The notes: a model not told the origin generated them from the letters alone. Positions 1 to 11,304 are shown, numbered from the stretch's first letter. The stretch is 64,000 bases of DNA from Aphanomyces cochlioides (GCA_019828595.1 JAHQRK010000005.1:806001-870000); one strand, 5' to 3'. Made by a program: numbers and translations.

Positions 1-402
1 GTATCGCTTGAGTTGAGTCGTTGTTCAGCATGAGGCCTGGAGCTTCGTGGGGGTCCAACGTGAGATGCACGCAAGTCTAAAGCAACTTATATTTATAAGT
101 TTTTCGCTGTTGAGACCGATGCAGTGCCCCTAGAGCTTTGTCTTGCTTGACGAAAATGGAACCCGCTTCAAACTTCAAGGTGGCAAACACTGGGATTGCC
201 GCAGCGGCTAGTGGTGCCGTCAGCAATAACAAAATGCCGGTAAATTCGCAAACAAAAAGGCTTTCGACCTTACAATGTCGTTGCTTCTGTGGAGCAACAA
301 GCAGATCCACACGATCAATCATAACCCCTACACTCCTTTTTCTGTAACCCCTTATCCTGTGAACACTTTAACCCTTACTTATCCGGAAGGGTATCGAATT
401 CC
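1..402. other. 5' flank, no supported gene
   Basis: No gene can be supported here. A minus-strand reading frame at 77-322 contains one hydrophobic stretch and a plus-strand frame covers 138-347, but neither resembles a known family or shows splice signals. The only clear signal is the CCGGA motif just before the sirtuin start, listed separately. Confidence 0.4.
379..388 (+). promoter_or_regulatory. TTATCCGGAA promoter-proximal motif of the sirtuin gene
   Basis: The decamer TTATCCGGAA ends about 14 nt before the chosen sirtuin ATG at 403. Closely related decamers with a TATCCGGA core occur shortly upstream of the RPC9, histidine-enzyme, EBP and TPR genes in this window, which suggests a shared promoter element. 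The role is inferred from recurrence and position only. Confidence 0.4.
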
Positions 403-1530
403 ATGTTGTCGATGTCGATGATGAGCCGCCGGTGGGTCTGTTATGTCCCCGCGCACTCCATGCCTCGCATATTGGAACTCCAGATGCTGCAAGAACTCTT
501 GAACAAGTCAGAGAAGATCGTTGTCCTGACAGGAGCGGGCATTTCGACCGAAAGTGGGATTCCAGACTATCGTTCAGCAGGCGTCGGTTTATACGCGCGC
601 TCCAACCACAAGCCGATTCAGCACATGGACTTCATGACAAGTGCAGCGGTGAGATCTGTCAACTTTATCGTAGTTTGACTGTCGATTAGACACGCCAGCG
701 ATACTGGGCTCGAAATTACATGGCTCGTGAAGCCTGGCGAGCTGTTCAACCCAACATCAACCATCTCACTCTTTCTAAATGGCAAACTTCCACGAAGAGG
801 TAGGCTATCACTGTCCATATCCTTGTGATACAAAGTGTCTGAAGGAAATGGACCATCGTGACGCAAAACGTCGATCGTTTGCATACGAAAGCTGGGAGTA
901 CCAATGTTGCCTTCGTTTGATCAAGTGGTTGACCTCATGGATGAATATCCTTAGGTTGTGGAGCTTCATGGTTCGTCAGAAGAAGTCATTTGCATGCATC
1001 CTGGTTGCTCTGCGCCTCCTATCGATCGCGATACATTCCAAGCGATTCTCGAGCGATTGAATCCAATCTACGCTGACCTGGTGCATCAAGATGCCGCCTC
1101 TCGCAGTTCCCAAGACAAGATGCGGCCAGATGCTGACATGTTTCTCTCTCCCGAGATGGAACGTGCGTTCCAGCCGGCCGTGTGTCCATATTGTGGTCAC
1201 GCGATGTACAAACCCAACATTGTTTTCTTTGGCGATGCTGTACCCAAAGCCAAAGTTGATCACGTATGTCTTCCGGCTCCGTCGCCGTAGCTTTTCCTGA
1301 TCCTGTTGAGTACTTAGATCTACGATGAACTCCGTGAAAGCGATGTTATGGTCGTCTTGGGATCATCACTGCAAGTATTCTCGGGATATCGCTTTCCAGT
1401 CCGTGCCAAAGAATGGAAAAAGCCCCTGGCAATCGTCAACATTGGCCCAACACGAGCCGACGGACTTGCAGACATCAAGATAGAATCGAAGTGCAGCGAC
1501 GTTCTCACTGCACTGCACTTGAGCAACTAA
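403..1530 (+). CDS. SIRT4: Class II sirtuin, SIRT4-like NAD-dependent deacylase
   Basis: Five exons (403-648, 690-799, 845-905, 955-1263, 1318-1530) join in frame to 312 residues, close to the usual SIRT4 length of about 314. The Rossmann-fold and NAD motifs are present in order: [23 protein letters not shown], the catalytic-His motif [19 protein letters not shown] and NIGPTRAD. A zinc site is visible as a CxxxxC pair (CMHPGC) followed by CPYC. Class II sirtuins use NAD to remove acyl or ADP-ribosyl groups, typically in mitochondria. The N-terminus is short and Met-rich, so a targeting peptide is possible but not clear. All introns are 41-54 nt with GT-AG ends. The ATG at 403 is the first in frame; a second at 460 is also possible. 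Confidence 0.9.
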
Positions 1531-1622
1531 ACAAACTGATGATAAACAAATGTCCATTACCAAATAGCGAAAAGTCGATGGATAGATGGACAAAAATGAG
1601 GCGGAGGGAATGAAGGAGGTCT

Positions 1623-2500
1623 CTACTTCTTGCCTTGAGGGAAGAGCATTTGACGAATCGTTGGCTTTTGGTCGTAGTTGACTTGCATCAAGCGCCTACA
1701 CAGTCGTGAGTGGGCTTCTGCAAAGGACAAATTCGTACGTGTCTAATGTGTTGTCGCACACAATCTTGCCTTGACGAGCAACCAACTTGACACCACCGGC
1801 GCTCGTTGCAGGCAAGAGCTGTTTTTCTTCTTTGCAGACAGTCAAGTGCGTCTTGCTCACATCCAGGCCAGTTTCCTTGAGCATGACAGATGCGTACTTG
1901 GCAGAAATTTCGGGCAGCAAGCTTTCCAACAAGCGAACATCCTTGCTACGGACAACAATCATGATTTCAGACTCGTGGAGCTTGATCAAGCCCTATCCAT
2001 ATGACAATCATTATTCTTCTGACGTCTAAAGGTGGCAAGCATACCTGAACGGCAAGATCCCGTAGCAATTCGCGGTACGATGCTTCGTTCTTTGTAGCTT
2101 CAGCACATCGCGCTTTTCCTTCGGTGATCAAAGCTTGCAACAATTCTTCTCGGGCAATCATCTTCTTGCGACGTGAGGCACCAATTTCGGCCGACAAAGA
2201 ACTGAATGATAACACCGTTCACATTCAACAGATCAATCGACGAGTAACTTACATGCGTTTGTTGATTTCTCGCTCCTTTTCTTTACGGGCATATTCTTCT
2301 TGGATCTTCAGCTTGGCGTTGTGCACAAGCATTTGCTTTTCCAAGTTGAAATCGTGTTCGGTCTATGGCAAACCTTGTCAGGGCAACGACGCATCGTAGC
2401 ACAATACCTTGATACGGATTTCATTGGCCTTTTCCTGTGCTTCCTGCAGGATAAAGTTCACCATTTGCTTGATTTGGCGGTCGGCATCGCTAGCGTTCAT
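1623..2500 (-). CDS. VMA4: V-type proton ATPase subunit E
   Basis: Five minus-strand exons (2408-2500, 2253-2362, 2045-2201, 1739-1992, 1623-1695) give 228 residues, matching the roughly 226-230 of subunit E. The N-terminus MNASDADRQIKQMVNFI and the Ala/Glu/Lys-rich helix after it are characteristic, as are the middle block RREKxx-like SRRKKMIAREELL, the GLIKLHESEIMI block and the C-terminal PTIRQMLF. Subunit E forms the peripheral stalk of the vacuolar H+-ATPase with subunit G and holds V1 against rotation. The ATG at 2500 was chosen because it gives the family N-terminus; an upstream in-frame extension adds nothing recognisable. The sirtuin gene converges on it with only 92 bp between stop codons. 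Confidence 0.92.
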
Positions 2501-4164
2501 GGCGTCGGATCTTGTCTTAGTGACTGCAAGATGAGGCTGGGAATGAAGATGATTGCAACTGAGAGGCAAGATATACAAATTCCAAGTCATTGGAACAGAA
2601 ACAATAAAATTTATTATAATTTATTCAATATGGACTGTTCTCATACAAATATTAAGATATATATAAGAACTGTTAGTTAAATATCGTCGCACCCGTTGAA
2701 TCCTGATACCAATTTTATTTTTGATCGAAATTCCTTTTTGAAAATGAAAATCAAGAAAATAGTGACAAAAAATCAATTTTACAGTTTCAGGTCGGCATAA
2801 TTTTTTAAGGGTGCGTCTAGCAAAATTTCAAAATCAATATGCCATTTTCAGCTAAATTGGGATCAACGATTTATGGCAAATTCAAATTAGAGGTAAAACC
2901 TCCATCTCGTAAAATGGCATTTTGGGAGCCTCCAGTGAGTATATCCCAACCAAAAATATTGGATTTGGTGCAAAACTCTTGGAGATAAACAAGTTCATAT
3001 TTTGACCTCAATTATTGAATTTGGCCTCAAAATGGTATTTTGGGCATTTCAATTCCTTAATACCCTTCTCATTTATTGAGAACGAAATGACTCAACTCTG
3101 CACTCACCTGGATCCAATCTCAATGAAGACCTTTATGAAATACACCTTTTTCAGTTCATCTCCAGAAAATTCAAGTTCAAGTCCAGAAAGGTTAAATTCA
3201 AGACCAGATACTCCGAAAAATTATATATAAACTGAATGAATAAACTTTGAAATTTAATTTCTACATTCCGTCGTAGAGGTGAAAAGCTCTAGAGTAACAT
3301 GTCAGAGTATGATCGAAGGTCCAAGCGCATTTTTACGCACTTTTCTGTTGGGCTTTGCTTGACAGTCCTCACTGATGAGCCTAACCAAGAGTTCATTCGC
3401 ATCTCACGGAGATAGAGGCGCTACCTCAATGCCTAGTTTGTTTTCATCAATCCACACCCACGCAATCTCCAAGTTGACGCCATTGCTCTGGGCAGTCAAC
3501 AGTCTGGCGCGGACTCGGTCGTGAGTTGCCGTGTCTTACCTCTTTCTTGTCATGTCTTCAAATGACTTGCATTGACTGCTCACTGGACACATAATTTGAA
3601 GAACTCTAAAATATATATACATCTATTTCTCCTTGAATATAAGTTTATGGGATTCTATCTGGTCTTGAACTTAACCAATCTGGACTTGAACTTGAATTTT
3701 CTGGAGATGAACTGGAAAAGGTGTACTTGCGCTTGGTCACTGAGGCCGTTGAGCGCAAAATTGCATCGATTCTACCATCCAAATTTGTCATGATTTTTTA
3801 TGGATGGAGCGTTGGCTCATCTCATTATGTTGTGTCCGAAAATCGTAGAAAGGATTTGCCTACTGTTTTTACTCTAACTTAATTGGCTTGAAATCAACAG
3901 ACTAGTTGATTGCTGGTGAGTTGATGATGTCAGCTTCTAAACGCACTTTGTTGACCATCGAATTTCTCTGCTACTAAATAAGATTAAATAAAGGGTGATT
4001 TAATATATGCTGTTAGACCATACGCATCATCGATGTTGCATCACAATTTACATACAATTTTCAATATTAAATTGTTAACACATGAAACACGTACAGTATG
4101 CAAGATCATCTATATGATGCTGATCACCCCTTTTGGTGGAAATTAACGAAGCAATTGCGTTTTT
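2501..4164. other. AT-rich gap with one large inverted repeat
   Basis: No coding region is recognisable. The stretch is AT-rich, with scattered similar phrases such as AAAATGGCATTTTGGG, and it holds the 70-bp inverted repeat listed separately. It ends where the piggyBac relic begins. Confidence 0.5.
3141..3725. repeat. 585-bp inverted-repeat structure, possible MITE relic
   Basis: Arms at 3141-3210 and 3656-3725 are near-perfect inverted copies of each other (about 70 bp, few mismatches), separated by 445 bp without coding potential. The outer edge of each arm reads TACACC. Each arm holds two imperfect direct copies of TTCAAGTCCAGA/TTCAAGACCAGA. The layout fits a non-autonomous DNA transposon, but no clean target duplication is seen beyond the arms. 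Confidence 0.55.
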
Positions 4165-5590
4165 TTATAAGCACAGAGCAAGTTTGCAGTACGAGCATAC
4201 AATGTCAGTTTGTGGCGCTAGCCTGGGCTCATCGGATGCTGACATGTTGAACCGACACAAGAAACAACGAGTTCTAGTTTCAGAGTATATTGGGAAGTGT
4301 TCAGCAGGATGGAATCGACATTTAGGCAAGTCGGTCATTTTAGTTGTAATGTATGCAGTTTGTTGAGGTGCGATCGGCCTGTCTAGTGCAACAGCTGACT
4401 GACGACGTCGCTTCCGTGTCACACGATCGCCAGAATCAGCAACAATGAGTGCCCAAGCAAGATCTAAACGAAAGTCTTTGTGGCTAGATTTGCCTGGCTT
4501 CACTTTCCGAAACATAGTGAAAACATTAACAACCACAGTATCAAGCAGCCAAAAGAAAAGAGGCATCCAAGTTCGAAATGTTTTGAGCTGTAATGAGTAG
4601 TAACTCCGATACTAATCACAGATGTCGACATTGTTCATGGAGTTGTACTCATCAATAATCCGAGGTATTTCAAGTAATTTCTACTTTGATCTCCAAAGAC
4701 TTTTCGTACGGTGTTTGCATTGGTTGTTGTCTCTCTAGGGCGCATGTCTATCTCGTTCTATGAACCATTCAGGGCAATTTACGTGATGAATTGTCGATAG
4801 CATTTGAACATGACCATTATCCATCCAAAACACGACCAAAACATTACCAACACCTATAAATTTCAATATGTTCCAGTTGAAATGAATTCAAATGAAAAAC
4901 AATATCCATGACCACGAAGTGATATGACTTTGAAGCCCTCAGAAATAGGCTTGTTTTTAATGCGTACTGTATGGGAGCTGCGCCCTGCAAACCGAATCAT
5001 CATTTCATCAACGCTCAAGTCGGTCTCTGGGACATAATATCGTTGGAAATTCGTTTTCAAATTTGATGCTAATGGCTCCACTTTCGAGAACCATGTGGTT
5101 TCGAGATCATTAGGATTTGACACATGTAAGTAGCGCTTGATTTGACGAAAGCGATCGCGAGTCATGAAATAACAAAAGGGGTATCGAGGAAATATAGTGT
5201 CGATTTTCCAACAATCCAAAGGAGATGAAACAGAAAAGACTCCCATTAACAAAACAATTCCAATCCACACACAAAGTTCGTTGAATGAGATCGGATTCCG
5301 GTCAATCGCACCATTTTTTGTTGCGTAGAGGTTGGTTTTGTTACAATCAATTCCAAATCATGGTGAGTAATGAGTAAATGAAACAAGCTAAGAGGGGTAA
5401 CAATGTCACGAGGTAATTGAGTAGGAAGCGTTAAGATAGCCTCATGACGAGGAAATGTGGGCGTAATGGGGCTGTGTGGGTTGTTAGGTTCTGTCGGAGA
5501 CTCGTCCATCATCTCGTTTTCGGAGTCGCTGTCGATATTGCTTGTGATGTCTTCCACCAAAAGGCGGTGCATGGTTGATGTTACACGCAT
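4165..5590 (-). pseudogene. piggyBac (DDE_Tnp_1_7) transposase, degenerate
   Basis: Reading on the minus strand, an acidic N-terminus at 5590-5246 is followed by the piggyBac core (5270-4863: DRFRQIKRYLHVS, then LSVDEMMIRFAGR, with the catalytic-region VDEMM). Across stops and frameshifts follow the CPEWF..R and IIDEYN blocks (about 4860-4570) and FFWLLDT (4560). The C-terminal Cys-rich zinc domain CFLCRF..CSYCKLALCL lies at 4270-4165. The ancestral enzyme cut and pasted DNA at TTAA sites. At least two in-frame stops lie between 4570 and 4860, so it is dead. Element ends and a TTAA duplication could not be identified. Confidence 0.85.
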
Positions 5591-6305
5591 AGTATCCAGT
5601 CATATATCGAGTCGTCGACACATGGTTCACCACTGGAGTCGCTCATTTTCGCTGAATACGTTACGCTGTCGTTTCAAACGCAATTGATCATAATCAATTA
5701 TGATTGGCTGACATGTCCGTTTTTCACTTATCAAATTAGATTTCCACCAATCGTTGTTGTTCAAATTTTATGATTAAAAAATGACTAGAAATTTCATTTC
5801 TGATGCAAATTTGCATCAGCCGCCGACTAAGGGATATGATGCGGTAAGCATTGAAACAAACTTATGGACTACTGCTGCGGATAAAAATCTGTCCTAAGTG
5901 AATACATATCATTGCAATGATCTTTGCTTGCGTTTAGCAGGAACTACAGCAATAAATTAGCATATACTTAGCATGCCATTGATGAGGCTAGGACTCAATT
6001 ACCTCGTTTTGATGTATGCTTGCAATGCGATGCAACTGAAAATCCAGTGGAAGCGTTTAAGAGCGTGGTCGGCCAGCATGAATATTCCCTTTCATGTTTC
6101 GTCCGGTAATTTTATCCGTAGTCAATAGGCATGCATATCCCTTTCTGGTCACTGAACTTTCATGTTTGCAAATCTCTTGCGAAAGATTGACTTGGTCATG
6201 GTTTTTCCTGTCAAAGTCGTCCCTGCTATCGCATCAGTCGTTGCCATGGGAGCCATCGCTGCTGCTTAAATACTTGGACGAGAGGTCGCCCAGAAGTACA
6301 ATATT

Positions 6306-7333
6306 TTGACAGTAACACAGGTTGATTTTGACGAAATGCTGCATGATTCGAAGTACGATCAGTGGTTCCTACACAACCTGCGATGCTCTCAGGCGACATT
6401 CACCAGTCTGGTGGCCATGATTCGTGTATTTATTGACCAAAATTACCAGCGACAAAGCCGACACTCCTTTGAAAAGAAAGTGGCAATGCTGTTGTACTTC
6501 TTAGGCTCGGAAGGTGGGTATAGAGAAGTTTCAGCTGCCTTTGGCGTCTCAAAAACGTGGTGTATTGAGATTATTGGTGTGATGTCAGTTGCTTTGGCAA
6601 AAGCTGCTAAAGAATGGATTAAATTACCTCGAGACAGCGACGAATGGAATGCTGTTGAACGAGGCTTTTACCAAGACAAAATCTACCTGGTATCGTGGGC
6701 GCAGTTGATGGAACACTGATTGATATACAGAGGCCGTCTAACTATGAAGGGTTTTATAATTGGAATGGTGACCCTTCACTCAATATTCAAGCCATGGTCG
6801 ACTCAAATTTGCGTTTTTTGTCCGTTGACATTCGTCCAGGGTCGTTTTCTGATAGGAAAATATGGCGCGTGTCCACATTGGGACGCTTGATATGAAAGAC
6901 GATACCCCGAGGTTGCTATATAATTGGCGACTCTGGTTATACCCTGTTTCCATGGCTCATTGTACCTTATTTGCCTCATGAAGAGGGTGGAAAGCTTTCA
7001 AAGCGTCAAAACTATTTTAACTACGCGGATGCTAGCTGTCGAATGCTAGTAGAATGTGCATTTGGACGACTCAAAGAAAGGTTTCGTATATTGAAAACTG
7101 TCATGAGTGAAAAGTCGATCAGACAAACAGTCGTGATTGTGACGGCTTGTTTTGTCCTCCACAATATCTTTCACCACTTTAATGACAATTTGTTTTACGA
7201 TGAGAACGATCGTCGCGACCGAAATGATTATGTTCAAGCTGCCGACAGAGATGATGAAGAGCCAAATCAAATACTACGACGTGCTGCAAAAATGAAGCGA
7301 CGTGCTTTAGCAAGTTTAGTGTATGAAAAGTAG
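6306..7333 (+). pseudogene. Harbinger DDE transposase (DDE_Tnp_4), frameshifted
   Basis: The frame at 6306-6719 holds the helix-turn-helix part (GVSKTWCIEII). A shift near 6700 leads to GAVDGTLIDIQRP, with the first catalytic Asp. A second disruption near 6890 is followed by IGDSGYTLFPWL (second Asp) and VECAFGRLKERFR with the catalytic Glu (about 7050-7080). All three catalytic residues survive, split over three frames. The copy at 24292 is clearly homologous and less damaged. It was a cut-and-paste nuclease acting on its own TIRs; this copy cannot make it without correction. Confidence 0.9.
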
Positions 7334-7357
7334 ATGCAAGAAATATATACTACAGGA

Positions 7358-8266
7358 CTACATGTCCTTATTGCCTTTGACTAAATGATTTAGAAGCTGC
7401 GCCATTGTTGTTGCCTGAGCTTGAACGGCCTGCAGTATTTCTCTCAATGTATCTTCGTTGTGTTGTGGTTGTGGGGTGGGCTGTTGTGTCTGCACGCTTG
7501 CAATTGACTGCCCAAGAAATATCAAGCCTTCGTTCTTGACATGTTCTCGCTTCGCTTTCTTTCTTTCACGATTTGAAATAGTTGTGTCGTTCATTCGCTT
7601 TACTCGCTCATTGCTTATATTTTTCTCGGACTCTACATGGGTGTTGTTAAATCAATTCTAAATATCAAATAGACCTGATGATTCCAAACCAACGGAGGCC
7701 ACTTCTGCATCGCTACAGTCGTCTGTGGCCATGAGATATTCTCTTTGAAAGCCAAGTTTTGTTCCCCAATATTCTTGCATAATCTCGTAGTGCAGGGGCT
7801 GCGGTGGTAGTTCATCATTTCCAGTTGGTGCAGGAAAAGTCGGCTTTGACACGGACCATTCTGCTTTCATTCTAGCAAACTAACGACGATTTATATGTGT
7901 GCCACCCAGAATACTCCATCTACCTTATCTTGGCACTGTTTTGCAGAAAATTCACGTCGCATTTCTGCCGAGAGCTCCGCAGCCAAAATCTCAAAGGCAA
8001 CTTTTTTCGTGTGATTGTTCTTTGATTCAAATGATTGCTTCAAATGTGATCGATATCTCAAGAAAAATAAGCTAGCAACACTCTCGTTGCACCAAACAGA
8101 CAGAGGAGAGGGCTTGGACTTGAGTTTCTTCTTGGACGCTAGTCGTGGTGAAGGACCTGATAGACCTAGAGCATGAATTATCAGCATGACACGTAAATGT
8201 GACACCATTGAAGTCAAGCGGGCTTTGTTCAGTGATGGTAGCAGGCTCGCTGGGATCGGTGGTCAT
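7358..8266 (-). CDS. Harbinger accessory Myb/SANT-like DNA-binding protein
   Basis: Four exons (8206-8266, 7924-8165, 7675-7879, 7358-7632) join with GT-AG introns of about 40-45 nt to an uninterrupted 260-residue protein. The second exon has the trihelix-like part (WCNESVASLFFLRYRSHL then ILAAELSAEMRREF); exon 3 has EYWGTKLGF. The last exon is basic then Gln-rich and helical (LREILQAVQAQATTMAQLL). In Harbinger systems this partner binds the transposase and carries it to the nucleus and TIRs. It is homologous to the minus-strand gene of copy 2. Its open frame contrasts with the broken transposase beside it. Confidence 0.8.
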
Positions 8267-8474
8267 CGTACACGGAGGCAAAGTACTGACTGACTGATGA
8301 AACATGAAGGGGCAACTCCACACACGAATGGTCCATTCGTGTGTGGAGTCACCTTCCGTGCACGATTTCTGCACATGAATGCTATCCGGACGTTTGCTGC
8401 AACAGCCAATCAAAATTCGTCAGCTGCATGTCTTTGCAACGAAACATGAATATTCACGCTGGCCGACCAGCCTC

Positions 8475-8818
8475 TAACAGATTTCAAAGTTACATGTTAC
8501 TATGTTTGCAGTTAAATGACGCAGAAACACCAAAATGTAGCTAAAGTACATGTAACCACGACTCCACAATACTGTTTCCATGATTCAATCGCAATTGGCT
8601 TAATGCATTATTGTAACCTCCAGTGTTACACGCCAAGTTGCAATATGATTTTAAGAGTTTAACACATTGTATACACCACAAAAAAGAACGACAATCAAGT
8701 ATGTGTTGAGGGTAATTTGTTAGTTTTGTATTACTCTAATCAACTATGAACTTGTTGCCCTGTCGTGCTTGATGATGGGCTTGATCATCAAGCCTTGATG
8801 ACCAGGAGCAAAATCTGA
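8475..8818. other. Gap between Harbinger copy 1 and hAT relic
   Basis: No gene or RNA gene is seen. The stretch carries imperfect inverted phrases around 8760-8800 (TTGATCATCAAG and CTTGATGACC) that could be part of a hAT terminus, but no matching far end was found. Confidence 0.35.
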
Positions 8819-9997
8819 ATGTTTGACCAATTAGAGATCAATACGACTGGTAGAAGATTTGATTCTACGATTTCCATAAAAATTCGGACTATGTACTTTT
8901 TGCCATACGACAGCAATATTTTCCTACGAAAGTTGCATTATGTCATTTTTGCAACTTTTCCGTCCAATAATTTGATTGGATATAAAAGAATTTTGTTGTC
9001 ATTTTCACCAATGAGCGACGAGACAAGTCAAAGTGCCGGATACATGCTTGATTATGCGGATTATGTCCTGTCTGCCTATGAAAAATCGTGGAAAATGTGG
9101 TTGCTCTGGTTGGTGACAATTGTCCTGCTAATGGTGCTTTTGCTCGCGCTGCTGCTGTTCCGTTTGTTGATGTGCTGCCACAGATTTAATCTTTTTATGG
9201 TGGAATTTATGGCCATTCATGATGGAACTCTTTCCTTGGTAAATCACTTAATAAGGAAGCTTCGATCACCTATTTCGGCCGCGAAATTGAGGAAGTTCAC
9301 ACATCTGACTGCAAAAACTCGCCAGGCAACTAGGTGGAGCTCTACCTTTGACATACTGAGTCGATTCTTCGAGATCAAGGATTTTTTAGTCGAATTTGGT
9401 AATTCCGATATCGATCAAATGTTACCTTCGGTCGCCCAGCAGCGGCGATTGGAGAAAATCATGGTTGTTTTTAGTGAATTGGATGAAGTTCCTCAGTTTC
9501 TACAGAATGAAGACACAACACTACTGAATGTGCGTCGTCCCTTCGACGCCGTAATTGAGAAGTTCCCGACCGCCACGCTCTACCTTGCAACCACGTCAGC
9601 AATGATGAAAAATGCCAATTTCGAAAATGCAGTTGTCAAAATTTTGGACCAATCACAAGCTTCTATGAGTGATGGTGAGCAGAAGAGTGTTTGACACCTG
9701 CTTGTCAATAATGCGGCGAAACCATCCGTCGACCGAAGTGATGCGATCACGTCGCTTGTCGATTGCAGCAAGCGACGAAACGTCACGTCGGATGGGTACA
9801 TGGATTGCCGCTTCATTCAGCCTACTTCAAACATGTGCGAGCGTCTCTTTTCGTTGTCTAAGTTTGCGCTCAGTGATCGCCGCCGCGGCATATTGCCTCA
9901 GAACTTCGAGTCTCAAATGTTCCTCCATGCAAATTGGGAAATTTGGGGCCGCACCGACGTGGATGAAGCCATCAAGCAGGCAAATTTACACAGATAG
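8819..9997 (+). pseudogene. hAT-family transposase, degenerate
   Basis: The core reads HRFNLFMVEFM..TRWSSTFDIL, and after an in-frame TGA at 9692-9694 the same frame carries the hAT dimerisation motif PTSNMCERLFS with RRGILPQNFESQMFLH and a terminal W. Around 9090-9180 the open frame encodes what looks like a Leu-rich membrane helix, but the next frame reads NVVALVGDNCPANGAFARAA, a typical hAT catalytic-region block, so the hydrophobic segment is a frameshift artefact. At least two frameshifts and one stop make it non-functional. Ends with 8-bp duplications were not found. Confidence 0.85.
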
Positions 9998-10474
9998 ATT
10001 TAGCACTAACATCTAACGCGACTTCCATTGTGTATGAACTTGATCGGGCTTTTCTTCGACTTCTTTCGTGCCACGTGCAAAGAAAGTAACTTATCTGACA
10101 GGATGCGCTGTAAAAATAACTTTATGTTGTGACCGCACTGATGCCATGAATATATTTATTCCTCGCAGTCAAGGAATAGGAGGTTAATACGATTTTCCCA
10201 GGGTGTGCTACAGACACCAACTCAACCAGCATTCTATAAAATGAATGGCTTACATAATACGACAAATATAGAGACGTAAACTTAGTTTTACTTTTTACCA
10301 TGCAAATTCTCATTGCCTCATGTTCCACCATTAAACTTTGAAGTTTATCCTCGTATTTCGCATATAAATAGTACTACTACTTGTCAAACAACAGCGAATC
10401 AGAGCTTGTGCAAAAAAGCGTTCCACCAAAAATTACAACATTCCTCAGCTATCTTATTCCTCTTGCCTCTCTCT
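9998..10474. other. Gap between hAT and FAR1-like relics
   Basis: No supported gene. A minus-strand frame at 10122-10331 lies downstream of the FAR1-like relic and may be its far 3' remnant, but no family motif is visible. Confidence 0.35.
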
Positions 10475-11181
10475 CTAATAAAGACAACTCGAATTGCATA
10501 TACTTGCAAAGAAAAGGTGGGATACTTGGCCTTGGATGTCGAGACTATGACGAGTAAAATCTCCATTTTGACGAAGAAGATCAAGAAGATGTTGCGTCCT
10601 TGTGTTTGTGCCAATTTCCTTCAAGGCTTTCATTCGTTTCGTGTTGTAGATATCTGGCTTGCGCACCAAGATTTCAGGATTATTTTGTCAAACACGAATC
10701 AGTGTTGAACTGCAGTAATGCTTGCCTTCCCATCTGTCACAATGGCTTCAATAACTTCATGGGTTCGATCAATTCGCCGGTGCATAATACGCGACGACGG
10801 GTCAATTAACTGCTCGTAATTGTGAGAGTTCTCTCCACCACGATACTCAATACGCCATTTCCATGAAGATATGGATGCCAAGTTGTGGCGAACAAGATAC
10901 ATGCGCATTGGTCAATCGCATTTTTTGGTTGATATGCCATTGCGTTTCTTAGTTCAGGGAGTACTCTTTCCTGCCTTGTGAATTTCTCGACGGTCGCCGA
11001 GTCGAATTTTTAATCTTTTGTCCTTGACAGTTTGGAGGCGAATGACGGCATAACCACGATTCCGTGCAAAGTTGTTGATAGACGTCTGAGCTTCTTCTGG
11101 AGTGTCGAAGAATGCTGCAGGAGGCACTGGGTATTGGTGCAAAGGAGAAATAGGTGACATCGAAGCGTTGTTAGCTTGCAT
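10475..11181 (-). pseudogene. FAR1-like (MULE-related) DNA-binding protein, degenerate
   Basis: The 5' part (11181-10954) starts with FDTPEEAQTSINNFARNRGY, the usual beginning of a FAR1-type zinc-chelating domain. After a frame change the block SWKWRIEYRGGENSHNYE and LIDPSSRIMHRR (10870-10790) gives the domain end with its HNxE-type ligand region. A further shifted frame at 10669-10475 (NTKRMKALKEIG..LLDLLRQNG) matches the linker before a MULE transposase core, which is missing. Such proteins derive from Mutator-like transposases. At least two frame breaks. It sits directly downstream of the SET/C2H2 relic on the same strand. Confidence 0.65.
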
Positions 11182-11209
11182 TTGATTGAAATTATGACCA
11201 TTGCGCTCA

Positions 11210-11304
11210 TCCTACACTCAAAAAGGTATAGTACTGGCGTTAATAAGACAACATTGTCCTACACTCAAAAAAGTTATAATACTGGCGTTGCTAAGATAAC
11301 ATTG
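11210..11304. repeat. Two-copy tandem repeat, about 48 bp
   Basis: Units 11210-11256 (47 bp) and 11257-11304 (48 bp) both begin TCCTACACTCAAAAA and end AACATTG, with about six differences. They lie between the FAR1-like and SET relics and overlap the 3' end of the SET reading frame. Confidence 0.85.

Larger units (their letters stand above)
6061..8474. mobile_element. PIF/Harbinger DNA transposon, copy 1 (2,414 bp)
   Basis: About 27-bp terminal inverted repeats, outer ends GAGCGTGGTCGGCCAGC (left) and GAGGCTGGTCGGCCAGC read inward (right), are flanked by a 3-bp TAA target duplication at 6058-6060 and 8475-8477. Three-base duplications are the family rule. Inside are two convergent genes, as in other Harbingers: a DDE transposase on the plus strand and a Myb/SANT-like accessory gene on the minus strand, with stops 24 bp apart. 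The transposase is broken but the accessory gene reads through. A 17-bp perfect hairpin lies at 8315-8349 near the right end. Confidence 0.93.

Noticed and set aside
77..347. Opposed small frames at the window start, one with a hydrophobic stretch
   Set aside because: No family match, no splice signals and no supporting context.
9090..9180. Strong transmembrane helix in the plus-strand frame from 8819
   Set aside because: The adjacent frame gives a canonical hAT block, so the hydrophobic run is out-of-frame translation.
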